From Leucocoprinus leucothites (taxonomy: Eukaryota > Basidiomycota > Agaricomycetes > Agaricales > Agaricaceae), in NCBI GenBank assembly GCA_013368445.1, contig JAACJO010000010.1, positions 1,240,001-1,304,000 on the forward strand: a DNA stretch of 64,000 nt, read 5' to 3'. A model generated the notes under the pieces. That model worked only from the letters and a program-made list of their open reading frames with translations, searched no databases and was not told the DNA's origin. The stretch's first letter is position 1. Every line of letters begins with the position of its first letter. The position numbers were made by a program, and so were the translations under genes. Below are positions 1 to 12,728 of the stretch, one piece after another.

Positions 1-714
1 ATTGGGGTATATACAGGAAATGATAGGAAATGGGGCTCCTCCTAGTCAGTGGTAATAGCAGGTATCGAGTATGTGCACAGCGCCGTGGAGGGGGTATGAG
101 TCTGCAAGCCTTCAAAGGCCTAAGGAGACAAGGATAATGGATGGTGGAAGATGCTAGGCGTCACGATCGGCGAGCGTTTAGGCACACGAGGGCAGATTAG
201 TCAAGTGCGGATATCCGAACCGAAACTATACTTGTTCGGGTCAAATACGCTTTGCTTATCACGGACCCCTGAAGGCCTGACCTGTTTATCTTTATCTCAG
301 GCATACCGACCAAGTCGCTCAAAAGTGCTATATCCCTCACGCACTTGGTCAGCAATTACAAATAGTGATGGAAACTCACAGAGATTTCTATGTTAGTCTC
401 TGTGAACCTTCCGGTCACCTAATTTAAGAGACTCCAGTCTCATGCTGCAAAGGATATGAATGTGTCAACTTCAGTTCTAAATGCGGTCCTCTCGGATCAT
501 TTCGTCCATCAATGCATCAATGCGAAGGCTTATGCAAGCAGTATGCAGCACAACGTCGTCACCTTCGATCAGACCTCTCACGGTCTGAACCTGATCTCAC
601 TGGCCCTCGTAATTCCTTTTGCAACGGTGCTATGGCGATAACCTGAACAACTGTGAGCGTCTTTACCAGTTAACTACTCTCTGAACACTCAAGCTAACTG
701 TGACAGGTCTAGAA
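1..714. other. Intergenic / 5' region of the DUF1365 gene, no gene recognised
   Basis: I see no recognisable gene here. A short open stretch (456-641 +) ends in a hydrophobic run (ISLALVIPFATVLW) that could be an N-terminal membrane segment of the downstream DUF1365 protein. No GT-AG splice that I tried joins it in frame to the exon at 715, so I left it out. Confidence 0.4.
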
Positions 715-2518
715 ATGGCCCCTGCAATGTCTGACCCCGTTCCACAAGGATACATACTTCAAAACCGGGTTACACACTTCCGAGGATTGCCTATTTCGAG
801 CACTCACGCTTTTAGATATCACACTCTGTCTTTCCTGTTAGGAGTAGACGCCTTAGAGTCCGGACAACTTGACCTCGCAGCGGGGTTTGTTTTTGGCTAC
901 GGCAGGCGTTGGGGCCGTCTACTCGGACTCCGGTCCCAGCCGTATCTCAATACTCTCAGCTCGTCATCCATCAGGCAGAAACTTGAAGACCAACTCCGGA
1001 AACACCATAGACTTCGTAATGATGAAACATTTCAAGACGCATGGATTATGACGATGCCGAGCATCCTTGGGTTTGAGGGCATCAACCCACTTACTGTCTA
1101 CTTTTGTTATCAGAACCAGGCTCTATGGATCGTAGTACTCGAGGTGAGCTATCATTGCAGTTTCAAAATATTAAACAGCACCCTAATCATTTAAGATAAG
1201 ATACACAACACATTCGGTGAAAGCCATGTTCATCTGTTAGAAGTCGGCACCAACGAGGATACCACTATTGCGAGAGGGTATGTCCACGAATCAGAGAGAG
1301 TCAAGTGCCTGTACTCAACTTGGCATTCCCGATAGCTACGATCATCAATGGACATTCCGACGTCAATTTCATGTTTCACCCTTTAATGACCGCTCAGGCT
1401 TTTACACCGTATCAGTCAAGTCTCCTGGAATGGCTCCCCGATCATACAAGGCAGATATGAATGCAGGCGGATCAATACTCTTACCTGTAGTAAGCGTCCG
1501 CCTGTATACTGACCCGGAAACAACAACCTCCCTCAGTCCTGAAGGCTCAAGCCTAATGTGCGGTAATGATGACCAAGCACCAGCAGAAATGCACGGGCGT
1601 CCATCACTTGGCAAACTCAAGTTGGCCGCCTACCTCCGAACAACATCCATATTGCCACTTACAACCAAGAATGTCATGCAACAGCTCATGAAACAGCCCT
1701 TCGTGCTGTTTCTTACAATGCCTCGCATATTGTATCATGCCTGGGTCCTTCACTTCTCGAAACGTCTGGATGTATTCCCGCGGCCGGAGCCACACCCGGT
1801 CATTACCCGGTCAGAATCACCCAGCACGGATGAGGCAGTGCCTGGTGGTGGTGTGGGTTGGCAGGACGAGAGTGTTCTAGAGTCTTATGCACGGAGGGTC
1901 ATCATCGAGTTCCTACACCGTCGAACGGCCGAGACAGGCGTCTCGGTCGTGTTGAGGCCGTCGAACCCCAGCATCGCGCCGACAAAGATCCTTACTGCTG
2001 GGAAGACCGATGATGCATCGACCCTTGAAATATCATATCTAACTCCTCGGCTATTTACCACTTTGTTCAGCTGCCCTTCAGGTGCGCATTCGCTGTTACT
2101 CGGGAGCGATGCAGAAAAATTCTTTCAAGTCTCCTCAAAGCATCTTTTCACCACCATATTCTCTTACGCGACGCGTCCTCAAGCGAAAGCATCATTCCTT
2201 CAGGGGACACTGCAAAGTCTCCGACGAGCACGCGTACCTGATGGCCTAGATATCACGAGTCCAGTCACGCATTTTCTTGATATACATCGCTCAACCCCAA
2301 GCTTGGTACTGTCGACGATCGTCTTGTGTTCGATTGCGCTCCTCGATTACTTGGAAAGGACCATTTTCCGGGCGACTGGGGCGAGATTTGTAGTAGGAAC
2401 AGAGCCCTGGAATGCCTGGCAACGCGCAGTGTTGTTACACACGAACCGAAAAGATGGGAAGGTTGGAGGCCCTGGAAGCCCGTCTATCGTATACGGGAGT
2501 GCTAGGCGAGACGGTTAG
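715..2518 (+). CDS. DUF1365 family protein
   Basis: Exons 715-1143, 1201-1277 and 1336-2518 (introns of 57 and 58 nt, GT-AG) give about 562 aa. The match to the DUF1365 family rests on the N-terminal VTHFRGLPISSTHAFRY, then MPSILGFEGINPLTVYFCY, then, only after splicing, LEIHNTFGESHVHLLEVG, and FHVSPFNDRSGFY at the start of exon 3. These blocks lie in the family's usual order. The C-terminal half holds a hydrophobic stretch near LSTIVLCSIALLDYL that could be a membrane anchor. DUF1365 proteins have no settled biochemical role; in bacteria they often sit beside cyclopropane-fatty-acid-synthase-like methyltransferases and FAD amine oxidases, but neither neighbour is visible here. The ATG at 715 is the first in frame after the last upstream stop. 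An additional 5' exon is possible, because fungal members often begin with a hydrophobic segment. Confidence 0.8.
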
Positions 2519-5500
2519 CGAAAAGTGGGGTAGTGGATTCCGGAAATTATATTCCGCTAAAGATAGGCAATGCGCTGAAACAGCATGTTTTGAACGTGGC
2601 AATGAATGATGTTTTCAATTCAAAAAATATAAGTGGGCTTGACATGATCCACCTTGTACAAGTATGACATTCAATTGACACGGGCTTAAGCAACGATTTA
2701 CTTGACATTGTCTGTCTCTCTGATTTTCTGTGGGGATCCAGTAATGGACATATCTCGATTCTGGTTGCATAGCATCTCGTCTGGTGACCTAGTCCGCACA
2801 AGCGATGAGAAAACCTTGTTAGGCATCAACCATTAGTACGCAAACCGATCACTGTCAGTCAACTTCAGTCAGATTACAACGTAATGAGCATAGCTGATGA
2901 ATGCCGCCGGGCTCAGTATAGTCGTTATTCATCAGCGGTGATTTGACCTCATGATCATGAGAGTAGAAAGATTTGAAGGCCCGCTCGTTAATGCCCTCCC
3001 CATCAAATGATTGTAGAACTGTTGGTAATGGTCACCCTGTAGAAGGACCCTTGGAGGAAGAGCACTGAGTTGACGGAGTTTCCTGAGGTTGTTGCGCAAA
3101 CATAGAACCCTGCGGAGCCCTCAAACCCTTCTTCACGCCTTGACTCCATGAAATTTGGCGTTGCCGAAACGGGCCGCTACATCATCGAACGTCTTTATCG
3201 TTACAGCAAAGGAAAAAAGTACATTGCACAAAGCACTGATCTGCCTCTTCACGGTGAGCTGGGTGTTTAGGCCGCGCGTCTTGCTCGCCTAGCCACTACT
3301 CCGAGGTGCCCTGAATCGCGAGCGCCGAGCTTGATGATGGGACCTCGGAAGAGACTGGAGATGCATACTTCCAAGAATTTCAAATTCTGAGCTGAGAAAT
3401 TGCTTAGTGGTGCTCATCGGTCTTGGTAAAATTTAAGCCCGAGCTTCGAATGCGCGACCCTTGGGAATATGAAGGTGTAATAGTAATATGAGGATGCATG
3501 ACGCGTCTGTATGCGCATCTACAGTGCGAGTTCAGGTACAGTGAGACAATTCCAAAAGGAGATTAGTACTATCAATATTCAGCTCTACCGCTTATACTCC
3601 TTTGCGCGCCCAGACTTGAATATCATATGCAAGGTTTACTGGGCGCGAAAAAAGGCCATCTTCATGGGAAGCGGTATGATTTTGTCATGTCTTTTTCCAG
3701 ATCATAATCAATCCCAGTGCTTGTGCATCATTAGAAGAAACCTCCTATTAAGAACACACCAAACAACATACTTCGTGAGAAATGTTCAATTTTTATGTGT
3801 CTCAGTAGGATATACTAACGGCCGGAATTCACGGCAGGGATTTGTTGAAATTAAGCCAAGGAGTAAGGGGGGGAGATCATTCGAATTCTGCATATGGAAA
3901 TCACAGATACAGACATACCAGGTCTTGATGATATCACACTTAGAAGCACCGAGGGACAGATCCTAAGCGCTCGGCAGTACTCAATTTTGTGATGGCGACA
4001 ATTAGGCATTGCGATGCTATCTTTCGGAGCGGTTATTTGTGGATAAAAGGGAATATGCACGTGCCATTCTTCAGCGGCTTAGGAAGGAGGGTTGGAGGCG
4101 CGACAGGGGGAGTTTACCTGAGGCCTTGATGGTTGTGGCTTGATCTTGAAGACGCTCATGAGGATGTGGAAGATGATAATGATTCGGGATGCCGATCACA
4201 ATGAAATGAAGCTATGATGGGCTAATTTGGATAGAATCCATTGCAGAATGCTCAGGGGGTTGTCCCAGAGTAACCTGGTATGAGCAACTTTGGGTCGGTG
4301 GCCCGACCCAACGGTGTTCGCATCAAAAATTTGGATAGTTGAGGCAGAATCTCCCCTTAATAAATTTAGCAAGCTGTATATGTCTGACCGGTCTCCCAGC
4401 CTAGAATATACCAAGAAACTAAGGCTATTTTGTATGACATTAGAATCAGTGAACTCAGGTCAAGTCTGGCCCGCTAAGTTGCTCGGCATTTCACTTCTGT
4501 GGCTATGGCAGTTGGCCGGTGGGCTAGGCAAGGCCAGGCACCAGAAACCTCCTGGAGCCGCAAGGGTTGATTTGTGCGGCGCGGGGACTAGAAACTATGA
4601 TTGTATGACCCTCAGAGGACGGCGAACGAGGATACCATCACTCACTCTATTACCCTGCTCCATGTCGCAAGCGATTTTGAACAGCGGGAAGAACAAATTA
4701 GCTCTATCGCGTTCACACACACCCACACCGAGATAGGAACAAGATGTCAACTCCTGACATATGAATGAATCACTCATTCATCCACTCTAAGTCTGAGAGT
4801 TCTCATGCCGATGGAGGTTGATTGAAGGGTATTAATGAAACTTCACAGGAAATTCGGTTGCATTCCGCTGATAGCAAAAGTAGAAAACCACGGTTCTTCA
4901 GAGGGCGCGAAGGATGCAAGGGGATTGCCTCTGGATATATGTCGAAAGCGAGAAACGAGCGCTTGAGGACAGGGGCTCGGATCGTTGAGCGGGATCAGTT
5001 TCACTTCGGAACACAAGAATTCGAACCCTAGCTTCTTTGGTAACCGTGATTAGCTTGAGCACTTCATTCAACTTCATCTCGCTTCATTAATGAGAACATG
5101 TTTTAAGTCAACAGCTAGTGTTATGAAGACATGACTGCAAACTTGGAAGCTCTTCACCCGAACTCTCTGATGCTAGGTTGTCCAGTCCCTGGAAACTCTT
5201 GAGACTTGGCCGATCCGTCTAGACCCAATTCGCGGGAATGTATCATTATTTATTGATACGCTGTTCCGTTAACGGTAAACAGGGGAATTTAGGTTTCTCG
5301 GCCGTCCTGATAACTCTCCGTGCCGTATGCGTCGTAGAGGTCTGTACGACTGGGGACGCTTCCAAGACCGGTAACCGAAGACCACAGCCCGCCCCAGCAG
5401 TAACTGATCTCAATGCACCTAGGAATGTTTCGGGCGTGAGATCCCCATTGTGGCTGCGATGAATCAATAACGGTACTCGGGGCCAGAAGTTGACGCGCTC

Positions 5501-6265
5501 TGGCCGTGGGAAGGCGGCCGTTGTGAAATCAGAGTATCTTCAAGCGCGGTGTACTGAGGGCTGCCAAAAGTGAATATTCGTTTAACAAGATTCAAACTAT
5601 TTGTAGTGTTTCAAAGCTCCGGAAATCATCATATGAAGAACAGTGTTATACGCCAATTCCACAGTTTCAAGGCAGAGAGAAGTCTACGAGCAAAGATCAA
5701 CAGGGTCGTAAAGTTAACATCATCTATCGTGCGATTGATGGTACCTTTATCCAAGTCACGGTGGGCCAGCACAACCGACAATTCACTTTCATAGTGGGTC
5801 TTTTCGTTCTCACTCACTGATCTGAAAGATCTAAAGGCCGAGGAAGAAATCGACGTCAATTCAGTTCTATCTGCCGTGGGCTTTTTGTCTTGACAACGAC
5901 TGACCAACAATTCAAGTCGCTTCACCTCTTCGAGCTTTGACGATTGACCCTCATACTGCTCCGATGTGCCCAAACATTTTGTAGTGCGGTTGTAGGGCCG
6001 TGCTTTTAATTCTAATAAATACAGTCATCTGTCGCAACACCCGTCTCCCCCGGCGTTCAACAGCCTTCGGCCGGATGACCACGACAATCCCTCTCTACGT
6101 CTCCTGTCTCTTTTCGAGGAGCCCAGTTTGATGCAGGGGACAGGTACTGTAACTGGGGCTGATCTAATGGAGTTAGGCATCTTGAATCACTCATCGCTTC
6201 AAGTTTAGCGACGCTAAAACCGCCAGATTGTCAGTTATCCACTTTCTCCAGTTTGTCGTGATACA
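2519..6265. other. 3.7 kb without recognisable genes
   Basis: Only short, overlapping open frames on both strands are present (the longest are 3511-3966 + and 5629-5973 -). None has a domain I recognise, a signal peptide or a convincing intron pattern. I found no terminal repeats or transposase motifs. The last 200 bp leads into the conserved promoter of the first GMC gene. Confidence 0.4.
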
Positions 6266-6408
6266 GGGCTGTATTCAATCGGTCTGATCTTCCAGGCGCC
6301 TGCTCTCCCATACCAACAAGATCTTGGAACAAGATCGCATTGAGCCCAAGCAGTGCCATGGACTGAGGTTAGGTGCGGTCATTGTCGGACCCGCAGCGGT
6401 ATAAAACC
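6266..6408 (+). promoter_or_regulatory. Shared GMC-cluster promoter module, copy 1
   Basis: Two blocks recur upstream of all four AAO-like genes. The distal block GGGCTGTATTCAATCGG is at 6266-6282. The proximal block GGACCCGCAGCGGTATAAAA is at 6387-6406 and contains a TATA box about 67 bp before the ATG at 6467. The proximal block aligns with GGACCAGCAGTGGTATAAAA in copies 2 and 3. Conservation of sequence and spacing is seen directly; function as a core promoter plus upstream activating site is inferred. Confidence 0.6.
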
Positions 6409-6466
6409 TCGACGGGTTCTTCCCAGTTCAGCACCAGTTCCAGCTCTCCTTGAGTTTTCGGTAACG

Positions 6467-8634
6467 ATGAAGCTGACCACGGCCTTCCTCTCTCTTCTCC
6501 CCCTCCTCACCTCCAAGGCGTTGGCTGCCATATACAACGATCCCAGCAAACTTCCAACGGGCAACAAATACGACTTCATCGTCATTGGAGGTAAGTGTTT
6601 TAATTCGCCACAAACCGACATTTCAATAACAATCTTGCAGCTGGAACGGCCGGAAATGTTGTCGCAAATCGTCTCTCTGAGAACCCCAAGTGGAAGATTC
6701 TTGTCATCGAGGCTGGCCGATAGTAAGTAGTTGGAGATTGATCAGCTAGCGCAATCGTTGACCATTTACTTAGTAACGAGGGCTTCCAAGATGAGTTGAT
6801 CAAGATTCCCTTCCTTGGTCCCCAAGCCTCCCCTGGAACTTCCTTCGACTGGAACTACACCACTATCCCCCAGGACGCTATCAACAACCAGAACATTCCC
6901 TTCCCTCGTGGCTATGTCTTGGGTGGTAGCTCCTCTACCAGTACGTTGTATTTCTATTCCGATTCGATAGGCACTCATCTTGCTTAATTGTATTTAGATT
7001 ACATGGTTTACACTCGTTGCTCCAAGAACGACTACGACCACTTTGGTGAGATAGCCGGTGACGACGGCTGGAGCTGGGACAAAATCTTACCCTACGCATT
7101 CAAGGTGAAATCCCTTTCTTCTTCCATTTGGATAAACAAGTTGACTTTCTTGTAGAATGAGAAACACGTTCCTCCCAATGACGGACACGATGAGACTGGA
7201 CAGTACCTCCCTGAGCTCCACGGCACCGACGGACCCCTGTTGACCTCCCTTCCCGGTTTCCTCACCGATATCGATGACCGCGTTCTCGCTGTCACCCAGC
7301 AGGATCCCGAGTTCCCCTATAACCCCGACTATGACAGCGGTAACCCAATTGGTGTCTCTTGGATGCACTCTACGATTGGTGGTCCCCTTCGCAGCTCCTC
7401 TGCCACCGCGTACCTGATACCCGCCGTGGAATCGCGCAGCAACATTGATCTGCTCTACAATGCTCAGGTGACCAGGCTCATCCAGTCCGGCAAGGCTGGA
7501 ACTGTCCCCGTCTTCCGTGGTGTCGAGTTCGCTCGCAGCTCAAGGTCCAAACGTTATGCTGTCACCGCTACCAAGGAGGTCGTTCTCTCCGCTGGTGCTT
7601 TCGGCACTCCCCAGCTCCTTCTCCTTTCTGGTATCGGCCCCAAGGACGAGCTCTCACAAGTTGGCATCCAAGCAGTTGTTGACAGCCCTCAAGTCGGCAA
7701 GAACCTTGTCGATCATCCCCTTCTCCCTATTCAGTGGACCGCTAACAGCAATAACACCATGGACCCGATCCTTCGAGGAGGTGACGCTCTCGAAGCGGGT
7801 ATCCAGGAGTACTATGATACTGGAAAGGGTCGCTTGGCCGCCAACGGCGTCTCTAACCACATGGCTTTCTTCCGTCTTCCGGACGACTCTCCTATCCTAT
7901 CTGCTAATGGTGACCCGTCGTCTGGCGGAACTGCTCCTCATTATGAGCTTGCTTTCGGTGTAAGTAACCTAATCTTCACAGTGCCTGGTGGAATCTCATC
8001 CTTTCATTTAGAACGGTTTCTTCACCACTTCGCAACCCATTCCCGAATCTGGCTCTTACTTCTCTATCATCAACGTCGTCGTTTCTCCCACCTCTCGTGA
8101 GTTTTTATATCTAGCCAAATCTTCGATAATCCGCTCACTACTAGACCTTTAGGTGGCACAATCACTCTCGCTTCCAAAGATCCTTTCGCTCACCCCATCA
8201 TCGATCCCAGGCTCCTTGAGACTGAGTTCGACAGGCAGACTATGATTTATTCCGTCCGTGCCTCTCAACGCTTTGCTGCCTCTCAGGCCTTCGACGACTA
8301 TGTCACTGGCAATTACACCAACCTCATCACCGACGACGATATCCTTGAATATATGGCACAATGGGCTACTACTATCAAGCACCCCTTCTCCACTGCTCGT
8401 GTTAACACTGACCCTAGCCAGGGTGTTGTTGATGGTCAGCTCTTGGTTCACAACGTTCGTGGTCTCCGCGTTGTCGATGCTTCTGCCTGGGTACGTGGTT
8501 TTACTCTGAGCCTGGTAATCTTAAACTCACTGCTTAATTATATATAGCCCTTCATCCCCGCTGGTCACCCTCAGGCTCCCCTCTACATCTTCGCTGAGAG
8601 GGCTGCTGATGTTATCAAGGCTGCCTGGGCTTAA
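6467..8634 (+). CDS. Aryl-alcohol-oxidase-like GMC oxidoreductase, copy 1
   Basis: Eight exons: 6467-6590, 6641-6722, 6774-6940, 6998-7104, 7156-7959, 8012-8096, 8153-8490, 8548-8634. They encode 597 aa. Residues 1-20 form a signal peptide ending LTSKALA, so the protein is probably secreted. The FAD-binding GxGxxG (GAGTAG) lies near 41-46, the GMC block [10 protein letters not shown] near 115-124, and [11 protein letters not shown] near 161, which resembles the matching AAO segment. The two active-site histidines are placed at about 533 (IKHPFSTA) and 576 (AGHPQAP), with the 43-residue spacing usual in GMC oxidases. The usual HPVGTA is replaced by HPFSTA. Family knowledge: AAO-like enzymes oxidise aromatic or aliphatic primary alcohols and pass electrons to O2 (giving H2O2) or quinones. 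The substrate here is unknown. It is the most divergent of the tandem trio and exon 5 is one codon longer (804 vs 801 nt). Confidence 0.9.
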
Positions 8635-10095
8635 ACAATTAATCACCGCTCCTTTTTCTTCTCAATGAACTTTGTGCATTTATATTATTATAGACCCACT
8701 CAAGTACATATTAAACAAGTATTTCTACAAGTATCTGGTTTTATCTTCTAATACAGTTTAAGGCCAATTTTGGTGCTTTATCATATTCATTGTGTGCTAA
8801 AGTGAGCATCTCGCTATTAATCCAAGGCGCCAATAAATTTGGAAAAAGGTAGTCGAGATTCTAGGATCCACCCTTTCTAGCGACGGTTTTTTGTGGTAAT
8901 TTATAATTCCTGCTGTAAGTATTAGGGTTGTTGATTACTTGTTTCGTACTTGTATGGAATACAAGATCAACGTTCAACTTTCGTACTTAGGACACAACGT
9001 GAGCAACTCTGTTTACAAGGACGGCCCGGCCAAAGAATCAGCGTTCGAATATCCCGAATATTAACACAGATTCCAAGGCCTCGGCCCAACCTGTCCGAAA
9101 TCCAATCAATTGTAGCAACCTGAAATAGTAAAACGTCTACCGGTTTAGGATACCGTATGTTTGAGTGAACTAAGCCCGCTTCCAGTTGCCTCAGCTTGGA
9201 GGGGCTCATTTTATATTAGTAATTATCGCACAACCTTTTCGTGTCGTGCAAGAAACCATGTATCTGTTGAGTCCGATACTCTTGGATTCCCAGAATCCCA
9301 ACGAGACCTGTAGGTTTGAAGCATGGAGATCGGGAAATACCCAGCTTGGGAACCTCGGCTTGCAGTGTCACAGCTCCGTTCAGTTCATCAGACGGTTCTC
9401 GTAGCTTGGGTAGCCCACACGTAGTATGATTGCGGTGATAAACCAGTGAGAATGACCGGATGAACGTTGTCCTACTAATACTGCTAGGTGTGCCGAGGAT
9501 CAGAGGTAATGTTCAATAAGAGAAACGCATCTCCGTTCGATACGCCATTTCATTGGCATCTGATCATCGAAGGTTGAAAGAGGCCGCATTAAGTCTCTGG
9601 TGCTACTACTTTACTAGACCGGTGGCGTGACTGCTTGTTAGCTTCGGACTTCCCCAGCAATCTTGCCCTTCAGCTTCAGGAAGGTCGTTATAGTACGACT
9701 CGGACGGACACAGGTTCAATCAGCTCACCTGGGGCTTCAATATTTGAATATCGTTATACCACGCCAGAAATTATGGAACGGATGGAACCTATATTACCGT
9801 GTGAATGTTTCTGTGATGGCAATCATACTTGAACGCACCCAAGAGGGCTTGGATGTTGCTTCTTAACCGTCTCCCTTAACCATTGCTCGTTAACTTTGTC
9901 TTTCCCATTTCCTTAATCTGATGCTGGCCCCCACTTCTTCAGTTCGTTTGAATAGGGCTGTATTAAATCCGAGGATCGCACTATGCCATGAAGTCAAGTT
10001 GAGTGTGGACCAAACTGGACCAGCAGTGGTATAAAACCCGCCTGGTTGCTTGTGCTTCAGCTCCAGCTCCAGCTCTCCTGGAACTTTCGGCAAAA
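8635..10095. repeat. Duplicated intergenic spacer, copy A
   Basis: The 3' flank after copy 1 (from about 8632) matches the 3' flank after copy 2 (from about 12267), for example around ATCTGGTTTTATCTTCT and GGTGCTTTATCATATTCATT. The later part (about 9180-10095, starting near TTGCCTCAGCTTGGA) matches 13215-14099. Together these show that the duplicated unit contained gene, 3' flank and the promoter region of the next gene. No gene is visible inside. This copy lacks the insertion found in the second spacer. Confidence 0.75.
9954..10038 (+). promoter_or_regulatory. Shared GMC-cluster promoter module, copy 2
   Basis: The distal block AGGGCTGTATTAAATCCGAG starts at 9954. The proximal block GGACCAGCAGTGGTATAAAA is at 10017-10036, with the TATA box about 66 bp before the ATG at 10096. 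A partial duplicate of the GGACCA motif lies just upstream (about 10007). The module matches those before the other three family members. Promoter function is inferred from position and conservation. Confidence 0.6.
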
Positions 10096-12269
10096 ATGCA
10101 TTTGGCCAGGGCTTTCCTCTTTCTGTTCCCTGTTCTGACCTCCAGGGCTTTGGCTGCCATCTACGATAACCCAAACCTACTTCCGCCTGACCGGACCTAC
10201 GACTTTGTTGTCGTTGGAGGTGAGCATAAGCAACCACTTTTATTTATTTATTTATTAGAAAATATGTTTTCTTACTAACGGTGCTACAGCCGGAATTGGC
10301 GGAAGTGTTATTGCGAACCGTCTCTCTGAGAATCCCAACTGGAATATTCTCGTCATCGAGGCTGGCCGCTCGTAAGTTACTCTAAATTGGTTCGTGGGTG
10401 CTGTCATTGACCATGTTATTCAGCAATGAGGGCTTCCAAGATGAACTAATCAAGATTCCTTTCATTGCCCCTAAAGCGTCCCCTAAGACATCTTTTACCT
10501 GGAATTATACCACTGTCCCTCAGGCCGCCCTCAATAACCGTAGAATCGCCTTCCCTGAAGGGTATGTCTTGGGTGGTGGTTCCTCAATCAGTACGTTTCG
10601 TCCTACATTAGTGGGTTGTCATCTCACATAAACCACCTCAGATTTTATGGTTTACACTCGATGCTCCAAGTACGACTACGACGCGTTCGCCAAAATGGCC
10701 GGAGATGACGGCTGGAGCTGGGACAAGATTCTACCCTACGCACATAAGGTGGGCTCCCATTCTCCTCTCGCTCAAGTACCCCTTCTGACGCTTCGGTAGA
10801 ACGAGAAACACGTTCCCCCCAATGACGGACATAATGAGACTGGCGAATACATCCCCAAACTTCACGGTACCCATGGACCGCTCTTGACTTCCCTTCCCGG
10901 TTTCCTCACTGAGATTGATGATCCTGTTCTGGCTGTCACCAAGCAGTATCGTGAATTTCCCTATAACCCCGACTACAACAGTGGTGACCCAATCGGTATC
11001 TCTTGGATGCATTCCACGATTGGTGGTCCCCTTCGCAGTTCCTCTGCTACTGCGTATCTTATGCCTGCTGTACGATCGCGCAGTAACATTGATCTACTCT
11101 ACAATGCTCAGGTGACGAGGCTCATCCAGTCCGGCAAAGTTGGGACTGTTCCCGTCTTCCGTGGGGTCGAGTTTGCTCACAGCACGAGGTCGACGCGTCA
11201 TACTGTCATCGCTCGCAAGGAAGTCATTCTATCTGCCGGTTCCTTCGGCACTCCCCATATTCTTCTTCTTTCTGGTATTGGCCCCAAGCTTGAGCTTGCC
11301 AAACTCAATATTACCACCATCGTCGATAATCCACACGTTGGAAAGAACATGCTCGATCACCCTATTGTCCCCCTTCAGTGGACTGTCAACAGCAACGATA
11401 CCTTCGACCCGATCATCCGAGGAGGTGAAGTATATGACGAAGCTCTGAAGGAATATTACGCTACTGGAAAGGGTCGCTTGGCTGCTAATGGTGTTTCCAA
11501 TCACATGGGATTCCTACGTCTTCCGGAGGGCTCTCCTGCCCTTGCTAATGGTGACCCATCGACTGGTGAAACTTCTCCTCACTATGAGATTGCCTTCGCA
11601 GTAAATGATCCACCCTCCATTGTTAATTGCGAGATCTCACCCCTTGATTTAGAATGGATTCTTCACCACTACCCAACCCGTTCCTCAGAGTGGTTCTTAT
11701 ATGTCTATCATCAATGTCGTTGTCACCTCCACCTCCCGTGAGTACGCACGTCTGGAAAGAATTCAAGCAGCAGTTAACTCTGAAATGTTCAGGTGGCTCG
11801 ATCACTCTCGCTTCCAAGGATCCCTTTGTTCTGCCCATTATTGATCCCAAACTCCTTGATACTGAATATGACAAGCAAACTATGATCCACTCCATTCGAG
11901 CCTCCCAGCGTTTCGCTGCTTCAGCGCCCTTCAGGGGCTACGTCACTGGCAATTACACCACTCTGATCACCGACAGGGACATCCTCGACCATGTAGCACA
12001 ATGGGCAACCTCTATCAAACACCCGTTCTCCACTGCTCGTGCTGATCTCGACCCGAAGAACGGTGTCGTCGATGGCAAGCTCTTGGTCCATAAAGTCCGT
12101 GGACTTCGGATTGTGGATGCCTCTGTCTGGGTAAGTAATGTTCCTTGGGTATCACAAAATCGAACTTATTGGCTTTTTGAAGCCGGTTATCCCTGCTGGC
12201 CACCCCCTGGCTCCGATATATATCATGGCTGAGAGGGCTGCTGATGTCATCAAAGCTGCCTGGGCTTAA
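10096..12269 (+). CDS. Aryl-alcohol-oxidase-like GMC oxidoreductase, copy 2
   Basis: Eight exons at the same phases as copy 1: 10096-10219, 10290-10371, 10424-10590, 10642-10748, 10800-11600, 11653-11737, 11793-12130, 12183-12269. They encode 596 aa. It has a signal peptide (to about 20, TSRALA), a Rossmann motif [16 protein letters not shown], and [11 protein letters not shown] at the start of exon 5. The GMC histidines fall in IKHPFSTA (about 532) and AGHPLAP (about 575). It is close to copy 3 in both coding and spacer sequence, so this is the younger duplication of the array. Exon lengths 124, 82, 167, 107, 801, 85, 338 and 87 are identical in copies 2, 3 and 4, which supports the models. 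All expected motifs are present and no frame break was found. Confidence 0.9.
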
Positions 12270-12728
12270 ACAATTAATCTACAAGTACTGTATCTGGTTT
12301 TATCTTCTGATACAGTTTAAGTCCAATTTCGGTGCTTTATCATATTCATTGCGTGCTACGCTGAGCATCTTGGTATTGACCCAAAATGTGGAAAAGGTAG
12401 ATGAGATTTTAGGATGTACCCGTTCTATCGATGGTTTTTCTATAGAAACTTATAATTCTTGTTCTAAGTATTGGAGTTTGTTTATTGTTTGTTTCGTGCT
12501 TGTATGCCATGCAAAATCAACTGAACCGACTAGCAGTATCATGGCCACTTATACCCAGGACACTCGGGCAGTCCTGCTTTACGAGGGCGACCTGGCCAAG
12601 GGACCAGCATTCGAAAATTCCGAATATTCATACAATCTCCATTAGACCTTCGAGCCTCGACCCACCTATACGAAATCCAATCAATTATAACAACCTGAAA
12701 CTGTAAAACACCTACCGCCTTTGGATAC

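Noticed and set aside
456..641. Possible first exon of the DUF1365 gene
   Set aside because: The hydrophobic end is suggestive, but every GT-AG join I tried to the exon at 715 leads to a stop or a frame change.
3511..3966. 151-codon open frame (+)
   Set aside because: No recognisable domain, signal peptide or codon pattern. It is the longest of many random frames in a gene-free stretch.
5011..5040. TTCGAA-containing segment resembling a tRNA T-arm
   Set aside because: No complementary stem or acceptor arm could be formed. A similar hit near 55050 also failed. No tRNA gene was found in the window.
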